NCBI GenBank assembly: GCA_017302795.1
Contig: JAFLCB010000005.1
Coordinates: 143,668-207,667 of the forward strand
Source: Deltaproteobacteria bacterium
Lineage (GTDB): Bacteria; Bdellovibrionota; Bdellovibrionia; Bdellovibrionales; JAMPXM01
Direction: 5' to 3'
Length of the DNA: 64,000 bases
In this document: positions 54,547 to 62,703 of the stretch, one piece after another
How positions within the stretch are numbered: position 1 is the first letter of the stretch
Layout: each line of letters opens with the position of its first letter
Program-made: the position numbers and the translations under genes
The notes under the pieces: model-generated
Told to the model about the DNA's origin: nothing
Databases searched by the model: none
Seen by the model: only the letters and a program-made list of their open reading frames with translations

Positions 54547-55632
54547 ATGAAAATCACAGGACAAATTCTTAAGGAAAATCGGCTGCGTAAAGGTGTCACG
54601 ATCAGCGAGGTGTCTTTATCTACCAAGATCACAATCAAGACTCTACAGGCAATTGAAGAAGGCGATCCCTTGAATCTGCCACCTAAAACATTTTTACGGG
54701 GATTTGTTCGTTCCTACGCTGTCTTTTTAGGACTTGATCCAGAGGAAATACTTAGAACTTTTCATGAGGAAATGGGATCGACCCTCTCTCGGTCAACCAT
54801 CGCAAGCGGACAGAATCCTTCAGAACTCAACGCCGCTGCAACAGAAGAGGCGGCAAAATCAAACGACGGCACAGAGTCAGCCTCTGCGACACCAGCGATA
54901 AAGGCATTAAAGACCCAGCCTCGAGCAGAGAGTTCGAATCCTGCGAAAAACATTAATCGCCCCAAAGCACATGATGCGGAAGCTACACTGCGCAATGAGC
55001 CCTCTCTATTGTCCCGCGGTTTGATTTTTGGCGGAATTATTTTGCTCATCATCTTGATCGTTTTCCTCAAGGGAAAAATGGATAGCTACGAGTCCGAGCG
55101 AGTCACCGAGCCAGGTAATGTGGAAACTGCGGCTCCGGCGCCTGCTGAAACGCTCGAGGGCTACAGCTCACCGGCCGGGGACGCGCCTCAAGATCCACCG
55201 CGCGAAGGTGATGGCCAGCCAGCCGCAGCGATTATGGTCGCGACGCCGACGCCGACGGCAACTCCAAAGCCAACGCCTTCGCCGACGCCGACAGCAACTC
55301 CAAAGCCAACGCCTTCGCCGACGCCGACAGCAACTCCAAAGCCAACGCCCTCGCCGACACCGAAACCGTCCGCTACACCACCACCAGTGACGAACGGCAG
55401 AAATAGCGAGGTGTTGATCGAGGCGCTGGACCAAGTAGACGTGGAGGCGACGATCGATGGCGAAGCACCACGCGTTCTGAAACTTCGAGCGGAGCAAGTT
55501 CAGTCCATAAAAGTTAAAAAGAAAGTCATTTTAAAGTTTTCGAATGGCGGCGCCGTGAATTTGATTGTTAACGGCATAGACCGTGGTGTTCCGGGCGATC
55601 TCGGCAAGCCAATGAAAGTCGAGCTCCCTTGA
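54547..55632 (+). CDS. RodZ-like membrane protein with N-terminal HTH
   Basis: This is a 361-residue protein. The ATG at 54547 has AAGGA upstream; the frame to 54499 lies in the previous gene. Residues 1-75 form a helix-turn-helix domain of the RodZ type (GQILKENRLRKGVTISEVS). A Ser/Ala-rich linker, a membrane helix (about 157-174), a Thr/Pro repeat region (about 231-280) and a C-terminal beta domain (DUF4115-like, 285-361) follow. RodZ links MreB to the wall machinery and cell shape. The Thr-Pro segment is made of three 36-base tandem repeats. It overlaps the next gene (TTGA). Confidence 0.88.
   Translation: MKITGQILKENRLRKGVTISEVSLSTKITIKTLQAIEEGDPLNLPPKTFLRGFVRSYAVFLGLDPEEILRTFHEEMGSTLSRSTIASGQNPSELNAAATEEAAKSNDGTESASATPAIKALKTQPRAESSNPAKNINRPKAHDAEATLRNEPSLLSRGLIFGGIILLIILIVFLKGKMDSYESERVTEPGNVETAAPAPAETLEGYSSPAGDAPQDPPREGDGQPAAAIMVATPTPTATPKPTPSPTPTATPKPTPSPTPTATPKPTPSPTPKPSATPPPVTNGRNSEVLIEALDQVDVEATIDGEAPRVLKLRAEQVQSIKVKKKVILKFSNGGAVNLIVNGIDRGVPGDLGKPMKVELP
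55246..55365 (+). repeat. 36-base tandem coding repeat, about three copies
   Basis: About three near-identical 36-base units encode the 12-residue block PTPTATPKPTPS in the periplasmic linker of the RodZ-like protein. The copies differ at only a few bases, so copy number may vary between strains by slippage or recombination. Confidence 0.88.
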
Positions 55633-57038
55633 GCCTGAAGGCGATTTGGCTTTGGGCTCTCGTCGCTAAATTGTTTCTTGCGACGATCATTCCTCTTTCG
55701 AACGACGAAGCGTACTACTGGGTTTGGAGCCACCACCTCCAACTCTCGTACTTTGACCATCCCCCTTTTGTCGCTTGGCTCTTCAAGCTTTCACATCCTT
55801 TCGAAGGGATCTCTAGCTCTAACGGCGCTTTGCGGATCCCCGCTGTCATTCTTGGCCACTTCACTCTATTGCTGATCCTTCAACTGCTAAAGGGACTGAT
55901 TGCCCCGATTCAGTTGCGCAATGTGCTTTTGGTTTTGCTGTTCTCGCCGTTTTTTGGAGTTGGTTCGTTGATCGTGACTCCTGATATTCCCTTCGTATTT
56001 TTCTGGACACTCTCGCTGCTATGCTTTCGCAAGCATCTAAATTCTCCCTCCATAAAATCGGCGACCCTTTTGGGCGCATCTTTGGGACTGGGGTTTTGCT
56101 CAAAGTATCTCGTCGTCGTCTTTGTACCTATCGCCATCGCTTATCTGCTTCGGCATAGACTTTGGCGCATCGCCAAACCGCGCTATCTGTTTCCAACGCT
56201 CCTCGCAGGGCTTGTTTTCTGTCTACCGGTTCTGATCTGGAATTACCAAAACGAATGGGCGTCGTTTCGTTTCCAGCTGGGGCACGGCCTCGATAAAGAG
56301 GCTACCGGGGTTTCTCAACAATTCGGGCAGCTGCTTGATTACGCCGGTGGGCAATTGGCTCTTCTATCGCCGTTGGTTCTATTCACTTTTTGGAAGAGAG
56401 AAGAGCCGCAGCCTCTTTCGTTCTTACGTTGGTTCGGATGGGGATCGGTCTTCTTTTTCGCGTGGACCAGTCTTCGATCACCCGTCGAAGCCAATTGGCC
56501 CATCGCTGGCCACCTCTCGCTTCTAGTGATCGCAGCGATCGCCGACGCCGCGCCTAGGAATTCTAGCTTTTTGCCAACAAGATTTTTTTCTCGCATGATG
56601 ATCGGTGTATGGGCGGCGGCGACTGCGATAATTGTCGTTCAATCGTTGAGACCGGCTGAGCCCCTGTTTGGTATATCCGCCGATCGTTTGAAGACTTACG
56701 AATTTGTTCGATTCAAAGAACTCGAACCCCTCGTCGTCAAGTCTCGCCAAGAGAACGTTCCATTTTTTGCCTCGTCATATCAAATGGCGGCCGCGCTTTC
56801 TGTTTCACTCAAGCAGAACATCGGAAAGCTAAAGGGGATAAATCGCACCGATTTTTATGACTTTCATGAATCTGGAATGCCGACCACTGATAGATTTGTT
56901 GTCGCATTGGAAACTCAATGGCCTTGGCCCGCATGGATGAATGACGCTGGCTTTAAAGAAGTCCGACGAGAGAAACTCGGCCGTTTTGAACTTGTAACTT
57001 TCCAGCGCAAGCTCTCATCAGATTCGGAGAAGCGCTGA
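55629..57038 (+). CDS. GT39/ArnT-like membrane glycosyltransferase
   Basis: This is a 469-residue polytopic protein of the dolichyl-phosphate-mannose/ArnT (GT39/GT83) superfamily. NDEAYYWVWSHHLQLSYFDHPP near the N-terminus (residues about 24-45) holds the acidic residue of the first periplasmic loop and the family's FDHPP box. About eleven helices and a C-terminal periplasmic domain follow. Such enzymes move a sugar from a polyprenyl phosphate carrier to lipid or protein. It starts with a TTG overlapping the rodZ-like stop and is followed after one base by the PHP-like gene, which suggests a shared pathway. Confidence 0.85.
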   Translation: MSLKAIWLWALVAKLFLATIIPLSNDEAYYWVWSHHLQLSYFDHPPFVAWLFKLSHPFEGISSSNGALRIPAVILGHFTLLLILQLLKGLIAPIQLRNVLLVLLFSPFFGVGSLIVTPDIPFVFFWTLSLLCFRKHLNSPSIKSATLLGASLGLGFCSKYLVVVFVPIAIAYLLRHRLWRIAKPRYLFPTLLAGLVFCLPVLIWNYQNEWASFRFQLGHGLDKEATGVSQQFGQLLDYAGGQLALLSPLVLFTFWKREEPQPLSFLRWFGWGSVFFFAWTSLRSPVEANWPIAGHLSLLVIAAIADAAPRNSSFLPTRFFSRMMIGVWAAATAIIVVQSLRPAEPLFGISADRLKTYEFVRFKELEPLVVKSRQENVPFFASSYQMAAALSVSLKQNIGKLKGINRTDFYDFHESGMPTTDRFVVALETQWPWPAWMNDAGFKEVRREKLGRFELVTFQRKLSSDSEKR

Positions 57039-57039
57039 T

Positions 57040-58284
57040 ATGAAAAAAGCCATCGCGCTAATCGCATCAGTTCTTGTTCTTTTGACGTATGCAATTTCGC
57101 TTACATTGCGAAGCCCCGAGGCCGTGCCCTCCGCTTTAGATACGCCTAATCACCCTGGATTTTATGACTATCGCGGAGTCATAAATGTTCAGTCCAATGC
57201 ATCTGGCGGATTTTTGTCCGCTCAAGAAATCGTGCGTGCCGGCCAAGAGTCGAAACTTGATTTCATCGTCTTCAACGAGCTCAACCGGTTCGTCCCGGGT
57301 GGAGTCACGGAAGGCTGGCAGCGTCAGCTGATGGTTTTGAACGGTGCGAAGTATAGCTACCTCGAATCGCGAATTCTTGCACTGAATCCCGAACGCCTGA
57401 AGTCCGTAGAGAGTCTGGGACAAGCCCAGACTACGATTGCCGACCTTCTTTCTAAAGAGCCGGAAAAAAAAAGAACCCCTCGGCTGGCGCGAACGAATGG
57501 CCAAACACCAACTGATTCCATCGTGCTTGGGCAAGCGTCCAGAAACGGCACCGAGTGGGCCGGCATTCTGCCTAACGGAATCGCTGGCTTAGAGGTTCTA
57601 AATATTCATCAAACGATCACAAGAATGTGGCGTGATGCGAGGCTATCGCTTATTTGGAGCGGGTTGATTTATCCGTTTAACGCCGAGCTCGCGCTGATCA
57701 GACTGTTCGCCGATCTTGATACGGCATTTGAAACTTGGGATCGTCTATCCAGAGACCGACACGTTTATGGTCTGCTTGGTTCTGACGCTGGAAAGCCGTC
57801 CCCGATTCTTGGCATGCCGTTTCGAATTCCAAAATATGAAACGACTTTCGCTCTTGCATCTAATCACGTATTGCTTCGATCAGAGTTGACCGGAGACTTC
57901 GAAAGCGATCGCGCAAAAATATTGAACGCCTTAATGAGCGGAGAATCATATATGGCGCTGGACTCCCTAGGCCCGACGAAGGGCTTCGCCACTTGGCATG
58001 AGGACATTCAAGGAATCCATTCACTTGGCAGTCGTCCAAGGTTGGACGATCGCAGTCGAATTATGGTTCGCCTTCCTAAAAAACCAGAAGTTCCGTTTGA
58101 AACGGTGATTCTGCGAGACGGAATTAGCACGATGACTTCAAACTCGACAGAAACTGAATTTCGAATCCACCAACCGGGAGTCTATCGAGTAGTGGTTCGT
58201 CTCTTTATTAGTCCAAGTTTGCTGGACGGCGGGCGCTGGGTACCGTGGATCATGACCAACCCGATCGTTGTTCAGCCGCGCTGA
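57040..58284 (+). CDS. PHP-domain-like secreted protein with lost metal ligands
   Basis: This is a 414-residue protein with an N-terminal hydrophobic segment (residues 3-24). GVINVQSNASGGFLSAQEIV and LDFIVFNEL match the start of PHP phosphoesterase domains (HxHSxxSDG and DHN), but the metal ligands are replaced: Asn/Gln for His, Gly for Asp, NEL for the TDH. GLLGSDAGKP matches GSDAH, again lacking the His. The C-terminal beta domain (YRVVVRL and PWIMTNPIVV) is the one usual in extracellular PHP-family proteins. It is probably not a metal-dependent hydrolase. It follows the glycosyltransferase by one base. Confidence 0.68.
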   Translation: MKKAIALIASVLVLLTYAISLTLRSPEAVPSALDTPNHPGFYDYRGVINVQSNASGGFLSAQEIVRAGQESKLDFIVFNELNRFVPGGVTEGWQRQLMVLNGAKYSYLESRILALNPERLKSVESLGQAQTTIADLLSKEPEKKRTPRLARTNGQTPTDSIVLGQASRNGTEWAGILPNGIAGLEVLNIHQTITRMWRDARLSLIWSGLIYPFNAELALIRLFADLDTAFETWDRLSRDRHVYGLLGSDAGKPSPILGMPFRIPKYETTFALASNHVLLRSELTGDFESDRAKILNALMSGESYMALDSLGPTKGFATWHEDIQGIHSLGSRPRLDDRSRIMVRLPKKPEVPFETVILRDGISTMTSNSTETEFRIHQPGVYRVVVRLFISPSLLDGGRWVPWIMTNPIVVQPR

Positions 58285-58293
58285 CAATTAGCC

Positions 58294-58638
58294 TCAGAAA
58301 GGCTCTTCTTCTTTGGGCCCGCCAAGTGCCTCTGCAGTCCAATTTACGCCTCCGCTAGGGATCTCGATTTGGCAGCTTAAGCGCTCGTCCGGTAAGAATC
58401 CTCGGTCGATCGCCATCTCTTCTTCTACTTCCTCCATTGCAGGGATCGCTCCCAAATCAGCGTGAAGTCGAATTCGACACGTACCACATGAGCCCATTCC
58501 ACCGCAGGAATGCGCCATTTCCACCGAGTTTTCCACAGCTATATCCAGAATTGTTTTGCCTGCCGTCGCCGCAAGGTGATGTTCAACACCGAAAGCATCT
58601 ATTAGCTTTATGAGAGACCGATTTTGAGTTTTACTCAC
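58294..58638 (-). CDS. [2Fe-2S] ferredoxin
   Basis: This is a 114-residue adrenodoxin-type ferredoxin. The cluster cysteines are in SCGGMGSCGTC (C-x5-C-x2-C) with a fourth in RLSCQIEI. The C-terminus is acidic. It resembles Isc-type Fdx used in Fe-S assembly and electron transfer, although it is not near the suf operon. It is divergent from the exonuclease gene with 34 bases between the starts, and it converges on the PHP-like gene. Confidence 0.92.
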   Translation of the reverse strand: MSKTQNRSLIKLIDAFGVEHHLAATAGKTILDIAVENSVEMAHSCGGMGSCGTCRIRLHADLGAIPAMEEVEEEMAIDRGFLPDERLSCQIEIPSGGVNWTAEALGGPKEEEPF

Positions 58639-58672
58639 GCCTCAAGTTTAGCTCTGCTCAGGGGGATTGGTC

Positions 58673-59296
58673 ATGCGTTTCATCGCTTTCGATTTAGAGA
58701 CTACGGGAACATTACCGGGCGTTGACCAGATCGTAGAAATTGGCGCAGTTCTCTATGACGAACGCGGCGAACCTGAAACTATATTCACCACTTTGATTCA
58801 GCCGACCATTTCCATGCCCGAGGGGGCATCCAGAGTTAACGGAATCACCGATGACATGCTGGTGGGTAAGCCGCGGATCACGGATGTCCTCGACGCATTT
58901 GCGGAATTTTGCGGAGATGAAATCCTCGTTGCACACAACGCCCCGTTCGACGCGCAATTCTTAACAGCTGACATCCGCAAGTTCGAGTCCTCAGCCCCCA
59001 CTGGGGTTATTCTTGACACGTGCAATATGGCTCGCAAAGTTTTCCCAGGACTTGCGAACTACAAGCTGGGCACGCTCGTTCAACATTTAGCAATTCCGGC
59101 AACCGGATTTCACCGGGCAGAGGAAGACGCCGGCTACTGTGGGCAACTTTTCTCGAAGATGGTCGCCCGTCTTTCTCAGCATGGTCCCCCATCGATCGCG
59201 ACACTTATTTCACTAACGGGAAAACCTGAGCTCCGGTTTCCTCAAGTAGAAAAAAAGCCTAAGCAGCAAGGGCTTTTTGAAATGGGGATGGCTTGA
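58673..59296 (+). CDS. DnaQ-like 3'-5' exonuclease
   Basis: This is a 207-residue DEDDh exonuclease. Exo I is FDLETTGTLPG (Asp and Glu ligands), Exo II is AHNAPFDAQF and Exo III is HRAEEDA. The size fits DNA polymerase III epsilon-like proofreading or a stand-alone DnaQ-family nuclease; without the C-terminal alpha-binding tail the latter is as likely. The start is the ATG at 58673 with AGGGGG upstream. It converges on nadE with 10 bases between stops. Confidence 0.88.
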   Translation: MRFIAFDLETTGTLPGVDQIVEIGAVLYDERGEPETIFTTLIQPTISMPEGASRVNGITDDMLVGKPRITDVLDAFAEFCGDEILVAHNAPFDAQFLTADIRKFESSAPTGVILDTCNMARKVFPGLANYKLGTLVQHLAIPATGFHRAEEDAGYCGQLFSKMVARLSQHGPPSIATLISLTGKPELRFPQVEKKPKQQGLFEMGMA

Positions 59297-59306
59297 TCTC
59301 CTGAGA

Positions 59307-60938
59307 TTAATCTTTTGCTTGATGGGCAATTGGCATTCTCCGTCCGCGGCCAAATGCATGATCGCTGATTTTCAAAATAGGTGGAGCTTGCCAACGTTTG
59401 AACTCATTTCGATAAGACGTTTCTAGAATCCATTTCTCTGTCGCCGTCCTAGCAGGCATTCGCTTTTCGATAATGTTAACTACCGCCTCGTCTAACTCCT
59501 CATATGGAGGAAGCGAGTCTTGGTCTCGTTGATTGGGGCGCAGTTCAGCGGACGGTGGCCGATCTATGATCCAGCTAGGAATTAATTCGTTTTCCTGATT
59601 GTAGTACCGAGCAAGCGAATAAACCTCTCGCTTTAAGAGATCACCCAGCGGTGCGAGGCCTCCGCATTGATCACCGTACAAAGTAGAATAGCCGGCGGCG
59701 TATTCGGACTTGTTTCCAGTTGTCAAAAGCAAGCTTCCTTCTTTGTTGGAAAATGCCATCAACAAAAGCCCACGAATTCTTGCTTGAAGATTTTCGTTCA
59801 ACAGCCCAAATGCACTTACTCCCGCAGAGTCTTCAAAGACTTTCATCAAGCTTTGGTAGGCTGGCCAAATATCCATGTTCAAAGAACGAATGCCGAGATT
59901 CTTCGACAGATTTTCCGCCGTCTCACGACTTTTAGGATCATTGAAGAAGCTAGGAAGAGTCATCGCCGTAACAGATTGCGAACCGAGAGCATCGACGGCC
60001 AGACAGGCCACAACGGCACTATCGACTCCACCACTCAGTCCCAAGTGAACCTTTTTCAGGCCCGTTTTTTTGGCAAAATCACGAATCCCTGTCACAAGGG
60101 CTCGACGAAGGATTTCAATTTCTTCTGCCGGTTCAAATCGCGTGGGATTTTTCTTCGCCAAATCAACGACCGCAAAGTCTTCTTCGAACGCGACGAGTTC
60201 CAGTGTGCACTTACCCTTTTCATTTACGACCATCGACCGACCGTCAAAAAGGGTTTCGTCTTGCGCACCCACCAAGTTGACATAGACGACTGGGGCATTA
60301 AATCGTCTCGCGGTCTGGCCGATAACTTTCAGTCGCTTTCGCTTTTTTGTCTTTGTGTAGGGCGATGCGCTTAGGTTCACGACGAGATCCACTTTGGTTT
60401 TTGGAACCTTTAAAAGCGGATTGGTTTTATCGTCCCAACCCCAAATATCTTCACAAACTGTAACTAAGATCCGGTGCCCTTTTATTAGAATAAAATTGTC
60501 AGTCGCCGGTTTCGTCTGCGGATTTGCCTGAAAGTGGCGGGACTCATCAAAAACATCGAACGTCGCGAGTCTCGTCTTGTGAACGTATTTCGGCTTTTTG
60601 CCAAACTGAAGCAGAGCGGCTGAATTAAACTGGGGCTTGCTCGAAAGGTCTTCGACCAATTGTGAGGCCCGATGGGGTACGGTACTCACACAGCCAATCA
60701 ACACAGAAATTCCCTTTGGAATTTGTCGAGATAGAATATTCAATTCTTTTGACTGCCGCTCGACAACTGACTTTCGCTCAAGCAAATCGTTGGGAGCGTA
60801 GCCGAACAAGGACAGCTCGGGGAAGACGACAAGATCGCAGCGCCGTTCTTTGGCGCGCAACACGTTCGCAACAATCTTATCGCGGTTGCCGGCGAAGTCC
60901 CCTAAAGTCGAATTAATCTGCGCGAGTGCAACAAGCAT
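59307..60938 (-). CDS. nadE: glutamine-hydrolysing NAD+ synthetase
   Basis: This is a 543-residue two-domain enzyme. An N-terminal nitrilase-like amidase (residues 1-260: Glu in FPELSLFGY, a Lys in HKTRL, Cys in VCEDIWGWD) releases ammonia from glutamine. The C-terminal synthetase (PP-loop SGGVDSAVV) amidates deamido-NAD. The length is normal for the bacterial glutamine-dependent type. It catalyses the last step of NAD synthesis. It lies 11 bases downstream of the DUF2203-like gene on the same strand. Confidence 0.96.
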   Translation of the reverse strand: MLVALAQINSTLGDFAGNRDKIVANVLRAKERRCDLVVFPELSLFGYAPNDLLERKSVVERQSKELNILSRQIPKGISVLIGCVSTVPHRASQLVEDLSSKPQFNSAALLQFGKKPKYVHKTRLATFDVFDESRHFQANPQTKPATDNFILIKGHRILVTVCEDIWGWDDKTNPLLKVPKTKVDLVVNLSASPYTKTKKRKRLKVIGQTARRFNAPVVYVNLVGAQDETLFDGRSMVVNEKGKCTLELVAFEEDFAVVDLAKKNPTRFEPAEEIEILRRALVTGIRDFAKKTGLKKVHLGLSGGVDSAVVACLAVDALGSQSVTAMTLPSFFNDPKSRETAENLSKNLGIRSLNMDIWPAYQSLMKVFEDSAGVSAFGLLNENLQARIRGLLLMAFSNKEGSLLLTTGNKSEYAAGYSTLYGDQCGGLAPLGDLLKREVYSLARYYNQENELIPSWIIDRPPSAELRPNQRDQDSLPPYEELDEAVVNIIEKRMPARTATEKWILETSYRNEFKRWQAPPILKISDHAFGRGRRMPIAHQAKD

Positions 60939-60949
60939 CTCGCTAAAGA

Positions 60950-61441
60950 CTACGTCGGTTTGGCCACTTCATTCAATGAAGCTTCTTGGCCTACCAAGTA
61001 TGTTGACGAATTAATTTCCGCAAACTCGAGGCTTTGATCGACCAACTTTTTTCGCTTCGTGTATCCATCTCGATACGCGTGCCAATGGTCGATTGCTACT
61101 TCCGGGTATTTCCAGCAGAAATATCCATCGCCCGAGTCAAAGTCGACGACCCAGATCCCTTTGGGCAATCCGCCGAGCTTTTGAATTTTGGTTTGCCAAT
61201 CTTGAATCAACTGGCTTGCCTGAGCCTCAAAGACTTCAATTTCCGCTCGGTCCGTATCACTTGATTGCGATTTCGCTTCGATCTTAGCAATAAGAACCTG
61301 GACCTTGTCGGCCGCGGTTTTCGTCATTCTTGAGATTAATGGAATCAACGTACGGGCCTCAGCAAGACTGAAGACACTTCGGCGGTTGATTCCGATAATT
61401 TCTGTATCACTTGATGTTGGAACACCATCTAACATGCCCAT
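60950..61441 (-). CDS. DUF2203-like protein
   Basis: This is a 163-residue protein. It has the features I associate with DUF2203 proteins: an N-terminal SLAEARTLIPLISRM helix, a coiled central region, then GGLPKGIWVVDF, YFCWKYPE and the HWHAYRDGY segment. Function is unknown. I prefer the ATG at 61441; a longer frame reaches 61492. It is immediately upstream of nadE and probably co-transcribed. Confidence 0.75.
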   Translation of the reverse strand: MGMLDGVPTSSDTEIIGINRRSVFSLAEARTLIPLISRMTKTAADKVQVLIAKIEAKSQSSDTDRAEIEVFEAQASQLIQDWQTKIQKLGGLPKGIWVVDFDSGDGYFCWKYPEVAIDHWHAYRDGYTKRKKLVDQSLEFAEINSSTYLVGQEASLNEVAKPT

Positions 61442-61565
61442 CTCTTCTTTTCCCCCCAAAGAAATGGCCTTCGAACAATATGTTCTTGTCATTGTCGGTT
61501 CCGCTTTGGAACCAATTTTTAGCGAAAACTAGGGGAGTTGAAAAATAGAGAGTTGATTCTGTGGG

Positions 61566-62606
61566 TCATTGCTCGCCACTTTTGGAAATCTGAAGCACTT
61601 GTCCGCCCAAAAAAACGACAATCGCGATAACGATCCCAATAATGAGAAAAAGCCTGAAAAGCTTACCGAACTCAAGACCGCCTCCGTTATCGTCGTCACG
61701 CTTCTTTGCAGGGGCACGATCGCCCGTCTCCACGGCTTTTCTCGGACGCAACGAGTCGCCACCACGATCAGCGGATTTCTTTGTCGCCGTGGCCGCCATC
61801 GGCGCGACCGCTTTAGTTTCTTCACGTTGGTACTGATCGCCCTCCATCGAGAATGCCATTTTCGTCTTTGCGCTTCGGAGCGAGTCAGTTGTGTACCGCG
61901 CGCTTGTGGCATCGACGATCAATCCGTTTTCGCCGTTCGCATTTGCAGCGGCATCAGCATCCTCTTTTGAAAGGTCACTTGCGGACCCAACAGAGGTCGA
62001 TCGATTTCGACCGGCGTTTTTCAAGCGAGAAAGAACGGAACCCCGACCACCATTTCGCTGGTTTCCGCCAACCGCTTCAGAGCCGCCATCACCGCTTCCT
62101 CCCGAGCCGCCACTTCCGCCCGAACCACCGCTACCCGAGCCCGCTTGATTTCCACTTCCGCCGCGACCGTTTTTGCCGCTACCGCTTCCGCCGGAACCAC
62201 CGCTTCCGCCAGAACCAGGGGTTCCGCCGGAACCACCACTTCCGCCGGAACCACTTCCACCCGAGTCGCTACCGCCGGTCCCCGTGTCTCCATCCTTTAC
62301 AAGTGCTCGTCCATTTGCGATGTCGTATCTCGCTTCGCGATCTCGGCACACGCTTCCAGTTCCTGGCAGTTCGCCAGTTTCAAGCAAACAACGGTAGTAA
62401 GTACCGTACATCTCGATCGTGTATTTTTTGAATGCGGTGTTGAAGCGGTAAACAAGTCCGAGAATGACAATCATCCCGATAATCATCAATAGGATCATCT
62501 CGAGCGATGCCTGGCCCCGCTCAGCAAGCCTGCGCATAGCAGTTCCATGCAAAGCATTTCTTTGCGTAGCATTTCTTTTAAGAGACTTACGTCCCAGAAT
62601 AAACAC
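61566..62606 (-). CDS. TadE-like prepilin-type protein with Gly/Ser-rich region and C-terminal membrane helix
   Basis: This is an up-to-346-residue protein. A prepilin-like cleavage site with RG-QASLEM (Glu at +5) precedes a hydrophobic helix, as in TadE/TadF and Flp-type pseudopilins. After a short domain with two cysteines comes a long Gly/Ser-rich low-complexity stretch (about residues 108-180; bases about 62070-62285). A charged region and a second membrane helix (about 319-337) follow. The GTG at 62606 has AAGGGG upstream; the ATG at 62537 would give a typical short leader. A combination of a pilin-type N-terminus and C-terminal anchor is unusual. Confidence 0.68.
   Translation of the reverse strand: MFILGRKSLKRNATQRNALHGTAMRRLAERGQASLEMILLMIIGMIVILGLVYRFNTAFKKYTIEMYGTYYRCLLETGELPGTGSVCRDREARYDIANGRALVKDGDTGTGGSDSGGSGSGGSGGSGGTPGSGGSGGSGGSGSGKNGRGGSGNQAGSGSGGSGGSGGSGGSGDGGSEAVGGNQRNGGRGSVLSRLKNAGRNRSTSVGSASDLSKEDADAAANANGENGLIVDATSARYTTDSLRSAKTKMAFSMEGDQYQREETKAVAPMAATATKKSADRGGDSLRPRKAVETGDRAPAKKRDDDNGGGLEFGKLFRLFLIIGIVIAIVVFLGGQVLQISKSGEQ
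62070..62285 (-). repeat. low-complexity Gly/Ser-coding repeat region
   Basis: Degenerate 9- and 18-base units encode SGGSGG-type runs within the TadE-like gene. Exact copies are short, so it is a simple-sequence region and not a long tandem array. Length variation between strains is likely. Confidence 0.8.
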
Positions 62607-62703
62607 ATGACCCCTTAAGAATTTGAAACATCCAAGATGGAATTTTCAACCAGAACACGGCAGACTTATCTCTATGAGACATTTCGGCATCTACTCTCAC
62701 AGG

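Noticed and set aside
55118..55497. Arg-rich repeat-containing frames on both strands
   Set aside because: They are other-frame translations of the Thr/Pro repeats of the RodZ-like gene.
61853..62492. Several plus-strand frames of 64-192 residues rich in Pro, Arg or Ala
   Set aside because: They are antisense to the Gly/Ser-rich stretch of the TadE-like gene, where low complexity removes stop codons.
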